Positions 48,756-62,807 of a DNA stretch of 64,000 bases are shown here, in pieces; position 1 is the first letter of the stretch; each line of letters begins with the position of its first letter. The notes beneath the pieces were generated by a model. The model did not search any database and had not been told where the DNA came from. It saw only the letters and a list, made by a program, of their open reading frames with translations. Origin of the DNA: Torymus aiolomorphi (taxonomy: Eukaryota; Arthropoda; Insecta; Hymenoptera; Torymidae); NCBI GenBank assembly GCA_036365515.1, contig CM070875.1:5987001-6051000 (forward strand), read 5' to 3'. The position numbers were made by a program, and so were the translations under genes.

Positions 48756-51700
48756 CTTTGTGTGTTGTTGTTGCTGTATATACGTGGGTGTGAGTCTGAC
48801 TTTGAGGATGGCGAGGAGTGTGGGTGCGGATTTTTCTCTCGTCGTATCGAGGATAGAGAGAGAGACGGTTTAATTATAGAGTGAGAGGGTCGCGATCGCG
48901 ACATTGATGTTTATCAATTATAATTTTAATTGTGCGAGTGTGTGTGTGTGTGTGTGTAAGGCGAGCGCGACGCCGCGGCGGCAAAATTTATTAAGTGATT
49001 TCCGTAATAATGAAATATTGTAATGTGTGTGCGCGTGCCGCGCGTTACAAGTTTTATGGATATATATTAAACGGGTTGGTTTTATATCGAGTTTGATCAA
49101 TGTGATCCGCGTTCGGACGCAGGTATAAAAAAGGGCTTTAAATATTATATCTCTTCTCTCTGTGTGTGCGTACACCTCGGCGTACACCGAGACACGTTAA
49201 TGCGAGGCATCGCAAAAACGTTGTTTATTATATACGCGCTGTGTCTCGCGACAAATTTATTATATCGCCGTCGCGTCTATATACGCACATTACATATTAT
49301 ACGAATATATTAATAATAATAATGATGATGAAGCAGGATTTTGAAAGGATCAACACGGCGCTTTTGCAACTCTATACTTCAAAATCTGTTTCTACCATCT
49401 TCGTCAAGCATGTTTACGTGTGTGTGTATAACATCGGTAGTATCTAGGTCACGGATTTATTAGTACCAACATACTTATACACACGAGAGTCGCAACGACG
49501 AGTCGAAAATTTATTTCTTTCAAAAGTGTCAACTCACGCGCTCGCCACGTCAGATTGATAAATCTTTATCTTGCGTCATCGGCGAGTGCGCATACACTTC
49601 GAGTCTCTCCCGAAGATTAGATGATTCGCGGCGATACAGACCCCTTTTTACCGCTCAGGTCCAAAGGTGAGAACCGCTTAGTAATTATATATACTTTCGT
49701 ATATATACATTGCCCATACGAAATTGGGAAGGTCAGTACTGTAGTGTATGTGTATGCGTTAGATAATAAAAGCATCCGTTATTAAACGGAAAAAACTACG
49801 AGCTATCATTACGGTGCCCGGGATATATACATGTGGGTCAATGTCGTGACCCAAAAAATATACTTTCAAATTAAAAGAAAAAAGAGTCGAAATCAAACAA
49901 CGGCTATCGCGTAGACAATATAACCTCGGCGATGTATCTAGGCCTCCCTGCGGTTCCGTTTATCAAAGCACTCTGAAAACGAGACAAACAGGAACGACAG
50001 CTCGATTATCCCGGATCGCACAAAGCGCTCGTCCCGGCACAAAGCAGCAGCAGCAACCTTTCTCATACATATATACGTCCTATAAATAAACGCACCTCTC
50101 GCGGCCGGAATATCCCCCGCGACGCGCACAACGTATAACGTGCAATACCCGCCCGCACGCACGCGAAAATAATTCCATCCCGTATATAAATCAGATCGAA
50201 ATATGTACATTCTCGCACTCTCTCTCTCTCTCTCTCCGCTCGACAACTCATCGACCAGCAATTCTTTTTGTGCTATACTGTAGCAGCAGCTGCGACCAGT
50301 TCTCTCTCTCTCTCTCTCTCTGTAAAGGAAAATAGATCGGCTTTCGCACTCGGTGTATGTGCTAAGGACACGCGCTCTATTCCGGGAAGCTCTCCCGTTA
50401 GCACTGCTGCTGCTGGGACGGGAATGGAATGCCTTTCGCACCGCGCGGAGGTGTAAGTATGTAAGAATGTACCTTTGTGCGCTCTGTGCACGGAGAAGTA
50501 TGTATCGGAGAAAGAAGTCGGGCGAAATGACGTGGGCTCTTTCGTAAGAGCCGCGTACGTATGTATATAAGCGGGAGACAAGACTCCGAATTTACGGATG
50601 CGGATGTGAGCGGTGATGGTGGGTGTATAACGTACGCGAGCTGCGTCAGAGTGGGGGTTTCTGGAACGATGATAAACTCCGGAATTCCGGTCCTTCCCTT
50701 TTTTTCTCTCTCTATCTCCTTTATCTTTCTTCTCTGCGCGTATATGTCGCGCGCGCCCGCGATTACGAAATTCGCGCGGGGCTTTGTGCGCGTGGAATTC
50801 CAGTTTTAGAAAAAGACAGCGCGAGTTTACGCAAGAAAGAGCTCGCGGGGCGTATATATAAAAGTCAAGAGTAAGGACACGCGTTCTCTCCTGCTGGTCG
50901 TCCTTTTTTAGAAACGCACGAGTGTATGTAATGCTAAGTACTATACTGGAATAATAACAATAACGGCGAGCGACCGCAAACGATCATTGTCGTATAATCC
51001 CGGCTCGCAATTAAGTAACACACGCGTGACGCAAGCGCGTGCGGGATATAACGATTTAGTTTGCAGCGTATAGGTATACACGGCAACGTTGAAAGTAGGA
51101 CATAAAGGGGTAGGTACACGCTATCAATTAAACCTTCGTGTATGTTAATCATAACCATCAGCGCCGCAGACAGTTGACGATCATCCGTGATCCATATACC
51201 TTCGGCTCGCCCTTACATATATATACATATATACACAATCGAGCGATAAAATTCCGGCACGCGGCCGTAATATCGCGGTCACGACTGTCTCTCCCTTCAG
51301 CGCGCGACACGCGGCGATAAATTATTACCACCGAGTGAATTCCCCTGCGCCCGTCGCGACCCATAAAACTATTTTACAGGAATTCCTCTCGACGTCGGGC
51401 AGCCATTTTTATTAGCTCGCAAAAAACGCCTCGAAAAATGTTACCCTGTCGCTGTTGTGTTCGATCCTCGAGTGCCCGCGAACAAAGATCTCAACGGTCA
51501 TCGCGCGGGCAATTTGAATAAGAACAAAGAAATCGATCGACCAGTGTCTCCGTCAATGCGCGTAGAATTTTAATTCCAGCGTCTATTCGCGTGTGTGTGT
51601 ATATGTGCGTGTACTTTCATCTCCCTCTCTTTCTTATTCTCGAAAAAAAATAATATGATTCATTCCAATCGCGCGCTTGTATGCCGGCTGAATTTTGTTT

Positions 51701-53870
51701 CGTGCAGCGGAGGGAGAGGGAATATATAAAAGGCCCCTTCACGTATATATACTCTCATGGAATATCAAAATTACGAAAATCAATTTTGACGAGAAAAGCG
51801 CGCGAGGAGAGAGTAATGATGCAAGAATCTGGAACCGACACGCTGGAGAATAATAATGCACGTATCGAGACGTGCAGCGTTATAACGAGGTAAAGTATAT
51901 AATGCGGCCGAGTCGACGAAAATTTGCTTACAAATTGCTCGGCGCGCGGTCGTTTGCATATAAACATTTATTTATACGTATCCAGCGCCTGGTATTTGTA
52001 CACTGCAAGTGTTATATACAAAAATGTACACGGCAAAGAGAAAGAAAACAATGACACGCGCGAAATTCGCGAGATTTCATTCATCAAAAGCGCAATGTAT
52101 ACAGAGGTTTGCGCAACGCGTCGTCGCAAAGTGCACACGATACACTTCATTGACAGCCAGTGACATGTACGAATCGGCTCTCTCTCTCCCTCGCCAGAAA
52201 TAAATCCGCCACAAACACGTGTCTCTCACGCGCTCGAGCGCGCGCGGAAGACAATCAAAGCGGCCGCGCGCTGCTAAGAAAAAGGAAAACCAGTCGCGCG
52301 CGCGCGCAGGTATAGTAGTATCTCCTCGGTGGTATCTCTCTCTCTCTACGGATTAAGTCACTTCCTTTGTTCGTTCCCTCGCTCCTGGGGCCCGGGGCTG
52401 TTAAGAAAGATAAGGAATGAAATACGAGAGCATCGCTGTCCCCTCATGCCGCCGTCCGTCGTGTCAGTCAACCTTGAACGCTGCCTTTTTCCACGCGCGC
52501 GCACCTTTCGCACGCGATATACATTCCCGCGTCGCGCGCGTGTATATATACACGCTATTTTGTCACGCGCGCGAATTTCGAATTCACGACGGCTCCCTGC
52601 TACCACTGCTGCTACGGGAGTTTAACGCACCTTTAACGCCCAAGGTCGCGAGCGAGAAAGAGAAAAAAAAGCGGAGGCGATGGAGAGAAAGAAGATGAAG
52701 AAGGCGGCGGTGCGGCTACAGAGTAATGCGGCATAATTGCCGCATCACCCCCGCCGTGCGGTGAGGTTAGACCCCCGCGCGCATCCGGCGCACCTGTGTG
52801 TATATATATGTATATACAGTATATATGTACGTGAGAAAAGAGAGGCGCGGGCGTATACTCCTCGTCGTGAAACGTCGTGCAGAGCGGAAAAAGGAGTACA
52901 CACGTATACAGCAAGAGAGAGAGAGAGAGAGAGGAGCGAAGGAAAAAGAGGAGAGGAGAGAGAGGGAGAAGAACAAATGCCTGGCATTCAAGTGCAAATA
53001 GTTTCGGTGTTTGCATTATGCGATGCCCTCTCTAGAGCTTCTAATTGCGAAGCAGCTATATAGTCTCCTCCTCCTCCTCTTCCGAGTGCAAAACTCATTC
53101 CGCCGTCTGGTCCGAGAGCGAGCGAGAGAGAGAGAGATAAGAGCGGAAGAGCGCGAGCCTCGCTAATAAAGTCCGAGGGTCGCCGCCGCCGTTGTACAAA
53201 AGAAACGCAGGCGCAAGGGAAGTATAGAAGAAGAAGTAGTAAAGGGAATTATTATTATTACTACTAGGGGGGAGAGACTAATTCGCCGCTTGAAGGCCTT
53301 TTTTACGGCCGATTGTGTCGCGTCGGCGTTGTTGTTTATTTGCCGTATCGGCGCGTACTGTCCCTCTGGCCGGCAGTATATAGAGTTCGTTGAACCGCGC
53401 AGAATGTACCGTTTTTCTAGTTTAGAAGCGCGCGAGTATTATAGAAAACGCGTATCGCCGGGCCGGAGATAAGGTAGCGCTCTGTTGTGTAAAAGGATAC
53501 GTAAGCAGCTCTGTCCGCGCATATATATAGTGTTTACGAACGTCTGTGCGAGCAGGATGCACGCGTTATATTATATCTCAGTGGGGCAAAGATATGCGCG
53601 GCGTTATCGCTGGGAGGGAAAAGGAGCCGCGCGTAACATACATTTATCATTATCATTGTTGTTATTTTTCAAAACAAACTCGTAACTTCGGCGAAGCCAT
53701 ACCCGACGGTCCGATTCTCACAGAGCCCCTTCTTCCCGTGATACTCATTCTCTCTCTCTCGCTCGGGCTGTCTGTCTTTGTTCCTGCCCCCTCGGGCCAC
53801 ATGCAAATACCACTCGCGTCAAGTGGCTCTAAATACGAGGAACGGGCGCGTCGCCGCTGCGCTTCTTCGT

Positions 53871-53901
53871 CTTCTTCTTCTTCTTCTTCTTCTTCTTCTT
53901 C
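53871..53901. repeat. (CTT)n microsatellite
   Basis: A trinucleotide tract (CTT/TTC). It explains a Ser-run open frame on the plus strand. Confidence 0.95.
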
Positions 53902-56104
53902 CCACGTGAATCACCGCGCGCGCAACACGTAACACACATGCACACGCGACGTCTCTGCGTGACCTGGTGCTAGCGAGGAGAGTAGTAGTCGGTCAGGTCG
54001 CGCGTCGTTTTCTCCTCCTCTATGCATGAGATGGGTCCTCTCTCTCTTTTTCCTAGGAGATGGCTGCGAGGGAATTCCGAGGCGCGCGCGTGCAGTTCGC
54101 TGATTGGCTCTAAGGGGATTTTTTCTCGGAGATGTCGTGTCGTGAGAATCGCCGAGTGATGAGGTTCCGATGAGGAGAGCCATGCATGCACGTTGTCGTA
54201 TTGTAACAGCGCTGTTGAAGGGTTAGAACAACGCTGCAACAATACTTAATTTTATATAACGCATTGAATCACGCGGGCGATGTGTCACTACGGTTTTTAT
54301 TATTATTATATGGCGCGATAACGTTTCTTTATCAGCACGACGTGCACGCGCGTCCGTCTGTCCGTCCATCTGTCTCTGCCTGTCAGCCTTATAGACGCAT
54401 ATGCAGCTCGTGGGTCACAAGACTCGCTGTACATAGCCAAGGGGGAAATTGCTCGGCTCCGACAATACCGTTCCGTCGTGTGGCGTGTCGCGGCCGGATT
54501 TTTTCACGGCAGCGAACGCGAGGGTGTATGTATCTGTTCGCGACGCGCGGTGTAATAATAACGGTAGAGGCAATTAGAGAAGGATCGTTTTTCCTTCTTT
54601 CTTTCTTCTTTCTTTCTTCTTTTCCTTCACGCGTCATCGCGCACCGTTCGGCAGCACATTTTTCAACTATCACGCGCGTGGCCTTTAATTGCGATTGAGT
54701 AAGAGTGATGTCACGGGACTTACACGTTATAAAAGAGGGAGATAGATCGGTTACAACAATGCGTATATATGTGAGTCACGCGCGTGTGTGTAGAGTGTAT
54801 AGCGTACGGTGGCGAACGGTAGTTCATTTTTTAATTGACTCTTATCGAGTGGTATACCTAGTATAAGTATACAATACCGTTGTTTTTTGTCCCCGTGCCC
54901 CAAGGTCTCGCCGCGGAGTTCGGATTTCGAGGAGGAAGGTAGTAGCTCTTTTTTCACTTCATCGAAGAAGTAGCAGTTGAGCCTATAGTATATGGCTGCC
55001 GGCTGTTTTCATAAGGATTTCTCGGATTGCAACAACAGAGGAGGAGGTGTAGAGTGTACGGCGATAAGAAATAAATTGAAAAATTTTGATTAATTAAAGG
55101 AGTAGTCTGTATGTGCGTCGTGGTAGCGACGAAGGCTGTACCGCGATGATGGATCGTTTTCGGGAGGCCTGTATAATTGTCTGTGTCGAATCTACGCGAC
55201 GGTATAATAACAATCGTTATCGGATGATTTTTGTATTACCGAAGATTATCGTCGCCTGCAATTCATCATAATTTAGACGCGTTATAAAGGTTAAATGAAA
55301 ATCTATATAGCGTAATAATAACGCATGTAGCGATATATAATTGATATAATTCAGCGATAATTCTTATCCTCGCTATGACAGTGCAATAAATTTCCCTGAT
55401 CGACGACAATAAAAAAAAACATGCATTTCCGATAAAAAAAGGGAGTTATTGTTTATTTATACCAGAAAACTTCTCCTACATCGTTTATACTAGTTTATAA
55501 TAGTGAGATAAAGTCACGAAATAAAAGGGAACTCTCCTTCGTCGTAATCATGGGAAACCTATATATATACACCGAAGAATACAAGGAAGCGTTATACAGG
55601 CAGGCACACCGAAACAAAGGCCAAAGTACCGGCCTTCGCGCCCGGCTATATACGCGAGAAAGCGAAGCGCCAACGTAATTTTAAAAATTTTCGGCGCTCA
55701 CACACGCGCGCGTCATCGCGCTTCCCGATACGACCCACCCTCTTTCCTTCCTTCGTTCACACACAAAAGGGCTTGTACACACACACATGCATCTACATAC
55801 ATATACTCCTCTCCATTCCCACACGATCGTCCTATAGTGTAGAAAAGCCATTTTCCTCCAGATGCTTATCCTTTAAATTCTCCTACGCGGAACACGGCTG
55901 CTCTGCCCCCTTCGAAAGGTGGCCCAAATATAATCCCGAAGCCTCGCTCCGGGTACACGTGTGTGTGTGTGTGTGTATATATGTATATACATACGCCTGC
56001 AGGCTCTTTGTACGGAGAGAGAAGGCGCGCGCGCGCGTTCGAGAGCGAGAGGAAGAGATCTCGCCGGACCCACTTTTCCGCGTGGCCTACATTAATGACC
56101 ACGA

Positions 56105-56110
56105 GTGTGT

Positions 56111-56165
<55 letters not shown>
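56105..56165. repeat. (GT)n microsatellite
   Basis: About 30 GT units with one interruption. It is a possible Z-DNA-forming tract, and about 570 bp further right lies a complementary (AC)n run. Confidence 0.95.
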
Positions 56166-56166
<1 letters not shown>

Positions 56167-56725
56167 TGCAGTCGGACGAACGAACGAACGAACGGTTTTA
56201 CGATCCAGAGCCTCTCGATCGTGTGTATATATATATATTTCGGAAGAGAGGCGAGAGATGGATGATGATGCTGGATGTTCACACGTCCTTTGGGACCACG
56301 GGTCACTCTGATTAATCGAAGGTGTGTGGGGAAGGATCGAGGTATGGGTAGCATCCTTTTTTTATAGTGGTATATTGTTGGGATGGGGAATTTTTTGGGC
56401 GCAGGGGTTTAGAAAGTTTTTTGGATCGCGAGTGGTTTTCGAATTTATGCGAGTGTAAATTAAGTATGTATATACTGTAGTTTTCTCGTGGTCTCGTAAA
56501 TCTCCAGCGAGTTTACGGTGCATTTTACATATATAACTATACGAGAGATTTCGAAAATGAAGAAAAAGAGAATAGAAATTTTCGAAGCTACATATATATG
56601 CAGTTGGACACACATATTAGGCATGCTTCGTTCGCGGAACTCCATATCGCTATGCAATCATAGCGCGGAGAATTCGCAAAACCAATAACCGCAGCCTCAA
56701 AGAGCTCGCGCGCGTATGTATAGTC

Positions 56726-56730
<5 letters not shown>

Positions 56731-56773
<43 letters not shown>
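56731..56773. repeat. (AC)n microsatellite
   Basis: About 21 AC units. Together with the (GT)n at 56105-56165 it could pair intramolecularly in a transcript. Confidence 0.95.
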
Positions 56774-56776
<3 letters not shown>

Positions 56777-57347
56777 AGGCGGGCATCGTCACGTGTCAAT
56801 AGGCTCTTAATGAGTCTATTTTAAGAAAAACATTTGCCCTCGCCTCTCCCTCCTTCCTCTTATACATATACATATCAAAAGGAGCTCGCAGGTCCGATTC
56901 GTCTCACACACATGCACACCAGGCCGCGTGCGAAAGAACGCGTTATATGCACCACACATAACGCGCCGCGCGTTATACGATTCTATTTCTTGAATGGCAA
57001 GCTCGCGCTCCCGGTATTTACGTCTAAATCGTTTGTTTAGACTGGCTGAGCTCGCGCGTGCGCGCCTGAGAAAGAGGCTGCACTGGTGCCGCCGCTGCAG
57101 ACGGAAGAAAATGGAGAGAAAAGAGAGAGGCGACTCTCGGTGACTTGAATGCCGGGACGGTACGTGTATGTGTGTGTGTGTACGAGGAGGTAGGTTTCTC
57201 GCGCCATTTTGCGCGCTTGCAAGAAGGAGAGAGAGAGAGAGGAATCCGCAGAGTGGCATCAGCAGAGGCTCTTGAGAGAGCGCGGTTGGAATATTTTTCC
57301 GGGCGCGAAAGGTCAAGCGCGCGTAATAGCTGCTGTGTCTGTATGTT

Positions 57348-57350
<3 letters not shown>

Positions 57351-57433
<83 letters not shown>
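57351..57433. repeat. (AG)n microsatellite, longest in window
   Basis: Roughly 41 AG units. It yields Arg-Glu repeat frames on one strand and Ser-Leu frames on the other, none of them a real protein. Purine/pyrimidine mirror symmetry makes it triplex-prone. Confidence 0.95.
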
Positions 57434-57437
<4 letters not shown>

Positions 57438-60400
57438 ATCGAGACGCAGCGCAACGTCGTGTCGTCGCGATGGTGGAGGAATGCATTGTTGCATTCGATT
57501 GGCCGCCGCGCGACGAGAGAGGGTTTGGAGGTCAGGGATGGAACCTATAGCGTGTGCATTGTTGCGCCGATGGGTGTATAGAGGACGGTTCGTTGCTGAG
57601 GGGAATTAATGCGTTTCGGAGCGGAAATGAAAAGCCGAAACTTTCTACGTGTACAAAGAAGGGTTCACACGGGGCGACCTTCGCCCATCGACGGTGCGCC
57701 TAATCGACAATTTTAACACGCTCGCGTGCAGGAAAAAAAACACACCGAGCGCGCGCGTAGCAACAGCAAGAGGGAGGGAAAAAAAATCGCGCGCGCCGTA
57801 AGAGAGCAAAGTGAAATTTGAAATCCGAGCCAAGAAACTCGATCATCGCACGGAACGCGCTCTCGTATTATTCATCTGGCATCCTTCGCATGCGCGTACA
57901 GCAGCAACAGCAGCTCTCAAGGTCGATTTTTGCGCGCCGCCGGAGAGGAAAAATTTCACGCACGCGCATCGTCGCGGCCGCGTCGAAAATTCGTTTGTGA
58001 GATTTTACGAGCGATGAGTTATATACGAGCTGCAAGAGGAGATAGTAGGGTGATTGCGACGTTTACGGGGATAGGTTAATCGAAGCGCGCGCGCGCAGGA
58101 GAAACTTTAAACGCTCGCGCGCGCGAGCCTTAAATGCCGCTAAGTGAACTGGAGTGCGAGAGCGCCGCAGTGGGAACATATCGACGGAAAGGAGGATTAA
58201 ATTTTCACCGGAAAAATTTAGAGAGTGTCGTCGCATGCGTGTGTGTATATGTAGTCGCGTAATAAAAATGTTACGGGTCGACGACGAAGTTTAATTGCGG
58301 ATGATATGGTTTTTCGGCCCGATTACGTGCTGGAAAATTCGACGTATTAGGTAGGTGGTTAAGAGAGAAATGGTTCGAAAGTTTCTGCGCAATAAACGAA
58401 AAAATTCGATGAATGAATGTAACAAGCGTTTCCGAATATAATATAAATGCCCGAGCGATCGAACGCTAGTAACTTTTTCATTTATAACCGCGCGATAAAT
58501 GATTTGTGTATACCTTGTAGAAAGTGCAATTACGTCTCTCGTCGTCATAAAGCGCGCGCGCATTTGATGAAAAGAATTTTCTTTATGCTCGGAATACTTG
58601 GCTATTTGCTCGCGCAAGTCGTCGTTAAATCAAAGACACCTCGAGCTTCAACTTAGCCAAAGCAATTTAACGAAAATTTAGTGGTAATGAAAAATCGTCT
58701 TTTTCCGAAAGTCCGCGGCCGTAATTTACGCGTAATCTTATCGAGCCATTACTATACTTTTATTCAATTTTACGTCCATTTCATGGAGCTCAACCATTAC
58801 CATACCTGTATCGATCTTTTTACAGCTATAATTACGCGACGCTCATATTACCGATCTATTATCCGAATCGCGTGTGTAACTTTCCTCTAAAATCCCACAG
58901 ACGCGAGCATCCACGAACGTAACGGGAAATCGGAGCAAAGCTCGCTACATATACATATTACGAGTGAAAATTTTCTCCCTGCGCAAATGGGTAATATATC
59001 GCGCTTCCAAGGTTTCACTTTAGAAACGGAATGCGCGCGCGCGCGCGCGGTGCAATTAGGCTACCGGTAAGCTCGATAACTTTGTCATCAGCCGACAAAA
59101 AGCCCAACATTCGAACAATGCCTCGGATGACAACAACGAAACCCTCCCAAGACGACGATGCATTTCTCACGCGCACGCGCAAGAGGTAAAAAAGTCGCAG
59201 CAGCGAACCACCTTGAGACCGACGAGGCACTCACACACACACACTGCGCCGAGGGATTCCTCTCGAAAAAAGAAGAAGCAGCAGCAGCAGCCGCGGCGAC
59301 GAGAATCCAGTACGGCTCGCCTCGTTTGCAGAAAATATGGGATGAGGACCCAGAGACCTGGATAGTCCCTCCTTCTCCTCCTGCCGACGCGCGACGACAC
59401 GGGCCAGAGTAACGGTCCGCGGATGAAGGTTGCTGCTGCTGCTGCTGCCGCGCGAGAGCCTTCGGGCGCGTATCTCACGCTCACGTGTGTATGTCTGTGT
59501 AATCCGCTCTCTCGGATAAAAGAGCCGAGAAACTACGAGAGAGAGGTGGGATACTTTATTAGGAGCGAATTTCAATTTGCGAGCGCGCACGTGTGTGTCT
59601 GTGTGAGTCAACGGACCGCGCGTTCGATAGACATACCGGCGCGGTGGCGGCGGTTATTTAAAAGGATAGTGTGTGTGTAGGGGGGGAAGATAGCGGCGGT
59701 GTCGGGACGCTTTTAAATGCCGAGTAGTGTGAGTGAGGTTTTTTTTGGAAAGGGGGGAGAGAGAGGATGATGGTATCGGGAGTGAGGTTTTTTGGGCGAA
59801 TGGATGAAGCTGGTCTTTGTGGTGCGGGGTTTTGTAGGTTTATTTGACAGGAGTTGAATAAGTATTAAGATGTATATTCGTGTTAGGGATTATTATATAT
59901 AGCTCGGAGTGGTTTGTAGGTTTCTACAGAGTGTGTAAATGTATGCGAAAAAATGTAAGGAGATAAGGTTGGCATATGTACAAACATTTGTCGGAGCATT
60001 AATCATTGTCAAAATCGGCTAATATTTTCATTGTGAGCGCATTGGGTTTACCGGTGACGACCGTACCAAAACATAAGAAAAAACACAATAACCACAGGAC
60101 GCAATTACCGCTACTTGCCAACCCCTAATTCCTCTTAATTTCTTCAAAAAGAAGCCCGCGCACGCACGCACGCACGCTGATTAAAATGCCTGCGGCGCAG
60201 TTTCGCCAAAATATTTCTCATATCCCCGTCGTAAAGCACTCGCCGGCACAGCACGCGCACACGCTACCGTAATTTACCGTAATTTAGGATATTCCCACAC
60301 ATACATACACACAGACACACACGCCCCATTCATAACTCGCTGCGAAAGAAGGGCGGCTGCTGAAAAAGGAGAAAATACACACTTACACACATGGTCGCCG

Positions 60401-61476
60401 CGTCGTCTCCTCCGGCTTTATATTTCGAGTACGCGGGCGAGTTATTTCGGCCGCGCGTGACTCAGGGCTTTATAATGCCTGAAACATTATTATTATTATT
60501 ACAGCCGCGGCGCTCGCGAAATTATTTCGAGCGCGCGGAATTCCTCCGACGACGGCAACGACGCGCCTTAACCTCGCGCAAAGTTTCTCCGAAAGGTTAC
60601 TCGGCGCCGCGCCAAGTTATGCAGCGCCTGCGCCGTCGCCTCGTTGCTTCAGATAAAAAAAAAATAAAGAGAGAAAAAGAACGCGACATCCTGCTGCACT
60701 TATCAATGAGCGACGGGAATAGCGCGGGCGGTTGCGTGACTAAACCCAGCTGTGGTATGGTATTACGGCTCTCTCGTTAAAAGTATATATGTCTGTGTAA
60801 GAAAGGGAGGGATCGGTCAGGTGCAAACGGACTAACTCGTCGTTAACGCGATTAACATGCGCTATACTCGCGCTCTCTTACGCGGCCAGCTGCACGCGCG
60901 CGCGTCGAACAAAAGGAATTAACGAGAATCGGGTGGAAACTAATAGCTCCGGAATGCGGCGCAGTCAATTAGCGCTTATTTATAGAGGTGTACCGTAGAG
61001 ACACACGAAAAATGTATTATAGGTACAGTTCGGAGAACAGTAGAGATAGCGAAAATTTGTCACGTGCATGCGCCTATATCTTTGTCGGAGAGAGAAGCGA
61101 TGACTCTAATTGACTCGCGCTGTAATCCTTAATTCCCTGGTTGTACTGCTAAAAATAAACGCGAGCTTGAGGAACTCGGTGCCGGCCGCCTGTGTAGTGA
61201 TACACGCGCCGATCGGCACGAGCGTTTCAGGAAATTCTTTTTTAGCCAGTAGCCGCTGACGTTATGCGTGGATATGGCATTTTAGATCGCTATTAAGTAT
61301 AGCCACGAACAATTTTATTCATCGTCGTCGAGGAAAAAAACAAACCCGCGGCGCCGATAGATTTATGCAAGTATATACCCATAAACCGGCGTTCGAATGC
61401 AATAATAAAAGTATAGACAGATATCGGAATTCTTTTTACATCCGTAATGCTAAAAGGACTATTAAATGTTTCGCAA

Positions 61477-61627
61477 CCTTGGTAGAAACCGTCCATTTTT
61501 CACCCATCATTTGTGAAACGATTTTTTTCCCGATTTCTAGCGATTTCGGTCAACTCGCCATTAAATGGCTAGAAAATGGGAGAAAAATCGTTTCCCAAAT
61601 GGGCGAAAAATGGACGATTCCCAGCAG
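61477..61627. mobile_element. Small foldback element with CCYTG..GAA termini
   Basis: The left arm starts CCTTGGTAGAAACCGTCC and the right arm, reverse complemented, starts CCCTGCTGGGAATCGTCC. Both continue into CATTTTTC.CCCAT and then GAAACGATTTTT, with a short central spacer. The total is about 150 bp, with no coding capacity. The end sequences resemble those of the 46172-46752 element (CCTGGTAGACATT), suggesting mobilisation by related machinery; that link is inference. Confidence 0.65.
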
Positions 61628-62149
61628 GGAAACGTGAACATACATAATTCTCCGTTCTCACTCACATTCAGGAACGTCGACTATCCTCGAACCTCAGACA
61701 TCCACTCCAGCTGCGTGCATTACCTTCGCAACCGTCGCTCTCAGCGCTGCACCCACACCCCGACAAAAGCAGCGGGGCGACCGAGAAAAAGGTCGCTCGC
61801 GACCGTTGCCCAGCAGCGACTTGTATATATACCTGCGCCGCGCTCCGCTAAACTAACGCTTTTCGAGCGCGAAATTCCAGAGGGCTTAGTCACTCTCTCT
61901 CCCATAGGACAGGTTGGCCGCCGCTCTCTCGCGAGAATTCCGAGTGCAAGGAACGCGCGTTGGCGCGCGCGGCGACAAAAATAGACACCTTGCCCCCGCG
62001 ACGTTATAGCGTAGTGTATATATATTATAAGCGCACTCTGCGCGCGACGTGCGCGGGGAGAAAATGTATTCGGTGCAGGGACGGGCGGGTTACAAGAGCG
62101 ATATATCGGGTTTCGTAATTTTACGGTGGATTGGAATAATATCGGCCGA

Positions 62150-62173
62150 GTGTGTGTGTGTGTGTGTGTGTGT
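62150..62173. repeat. (GT)n microsatellite
   Basis: About 12 GT units; a similar tract lies at 62662-62687. Confidence 0.9.
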
Positions 62174-62661
62174 CATTGGCTTTGGAGAAATTGCTCTTTG
62201 TAATAGGATTTGCGCGGAACTTTATAGCGCGCGGTACAGCAGAGTTGCGATAGTCCGTAAGTGGATAGGAGAGAGAACGAGAGGTTTCGTTGACCCCTTC
62301 GGCTGCTAGACTGCCCTCCCCCCTCTGTAATTTTAATATGCTTGAAATGCAAATGATATTTCCCAACAACGCGATGTGAATATAACGCGCTGAATAAACA
62401 TCGTGCTTCCTTACCCCCCGTTCTCATGACGATCTGATGAATCATACCGATTTTTCCACCTTTTGGGAAGAAAAAAAAACGGTAAGTACGTAGTTCTGGT
62501 TTTGAAATTCGAGTCTTCGTGTTCACATATACCGTGTAGGTAGAGTGACTAAGGAAGTCAACGACCACCCGGCTTGACATCTTTATCCGGGGAAGTGTGT
62601 ACTAAGCCGGCCGCCGGCAGACGCAACAAAGCTACTATATATATAATAAAGTGTGTCGTAA

Positions 62662-62687
62662 CGTGTGTGTGTGTGTGTGTGTGTGTG
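62662..62687. repeat. (GT)n microsatellite
   Basis: About 13 GT units, just left of the recursive splice region. Confidence 0.9.
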
Positions 62688-62807
62688 CCGCGATCGGCGC
62701 TTATATAGTCGGTAAATAAACAGGCGGCGCGGTCGTACGGCATAATAGTAACGCTGCGGCAAACAAAACGTCTGAATCAGTGTATATATATATGTATAAG
62801 TACTTAC

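Noticed and set aside
57024..57609. Overlapping 113-212 codon frames on both strands around the (AG)n tract
   Set aside because: They consist of Arg-Glu or Ser-Leu dipeptide repeats generated by the microsatellite and lack any domain.
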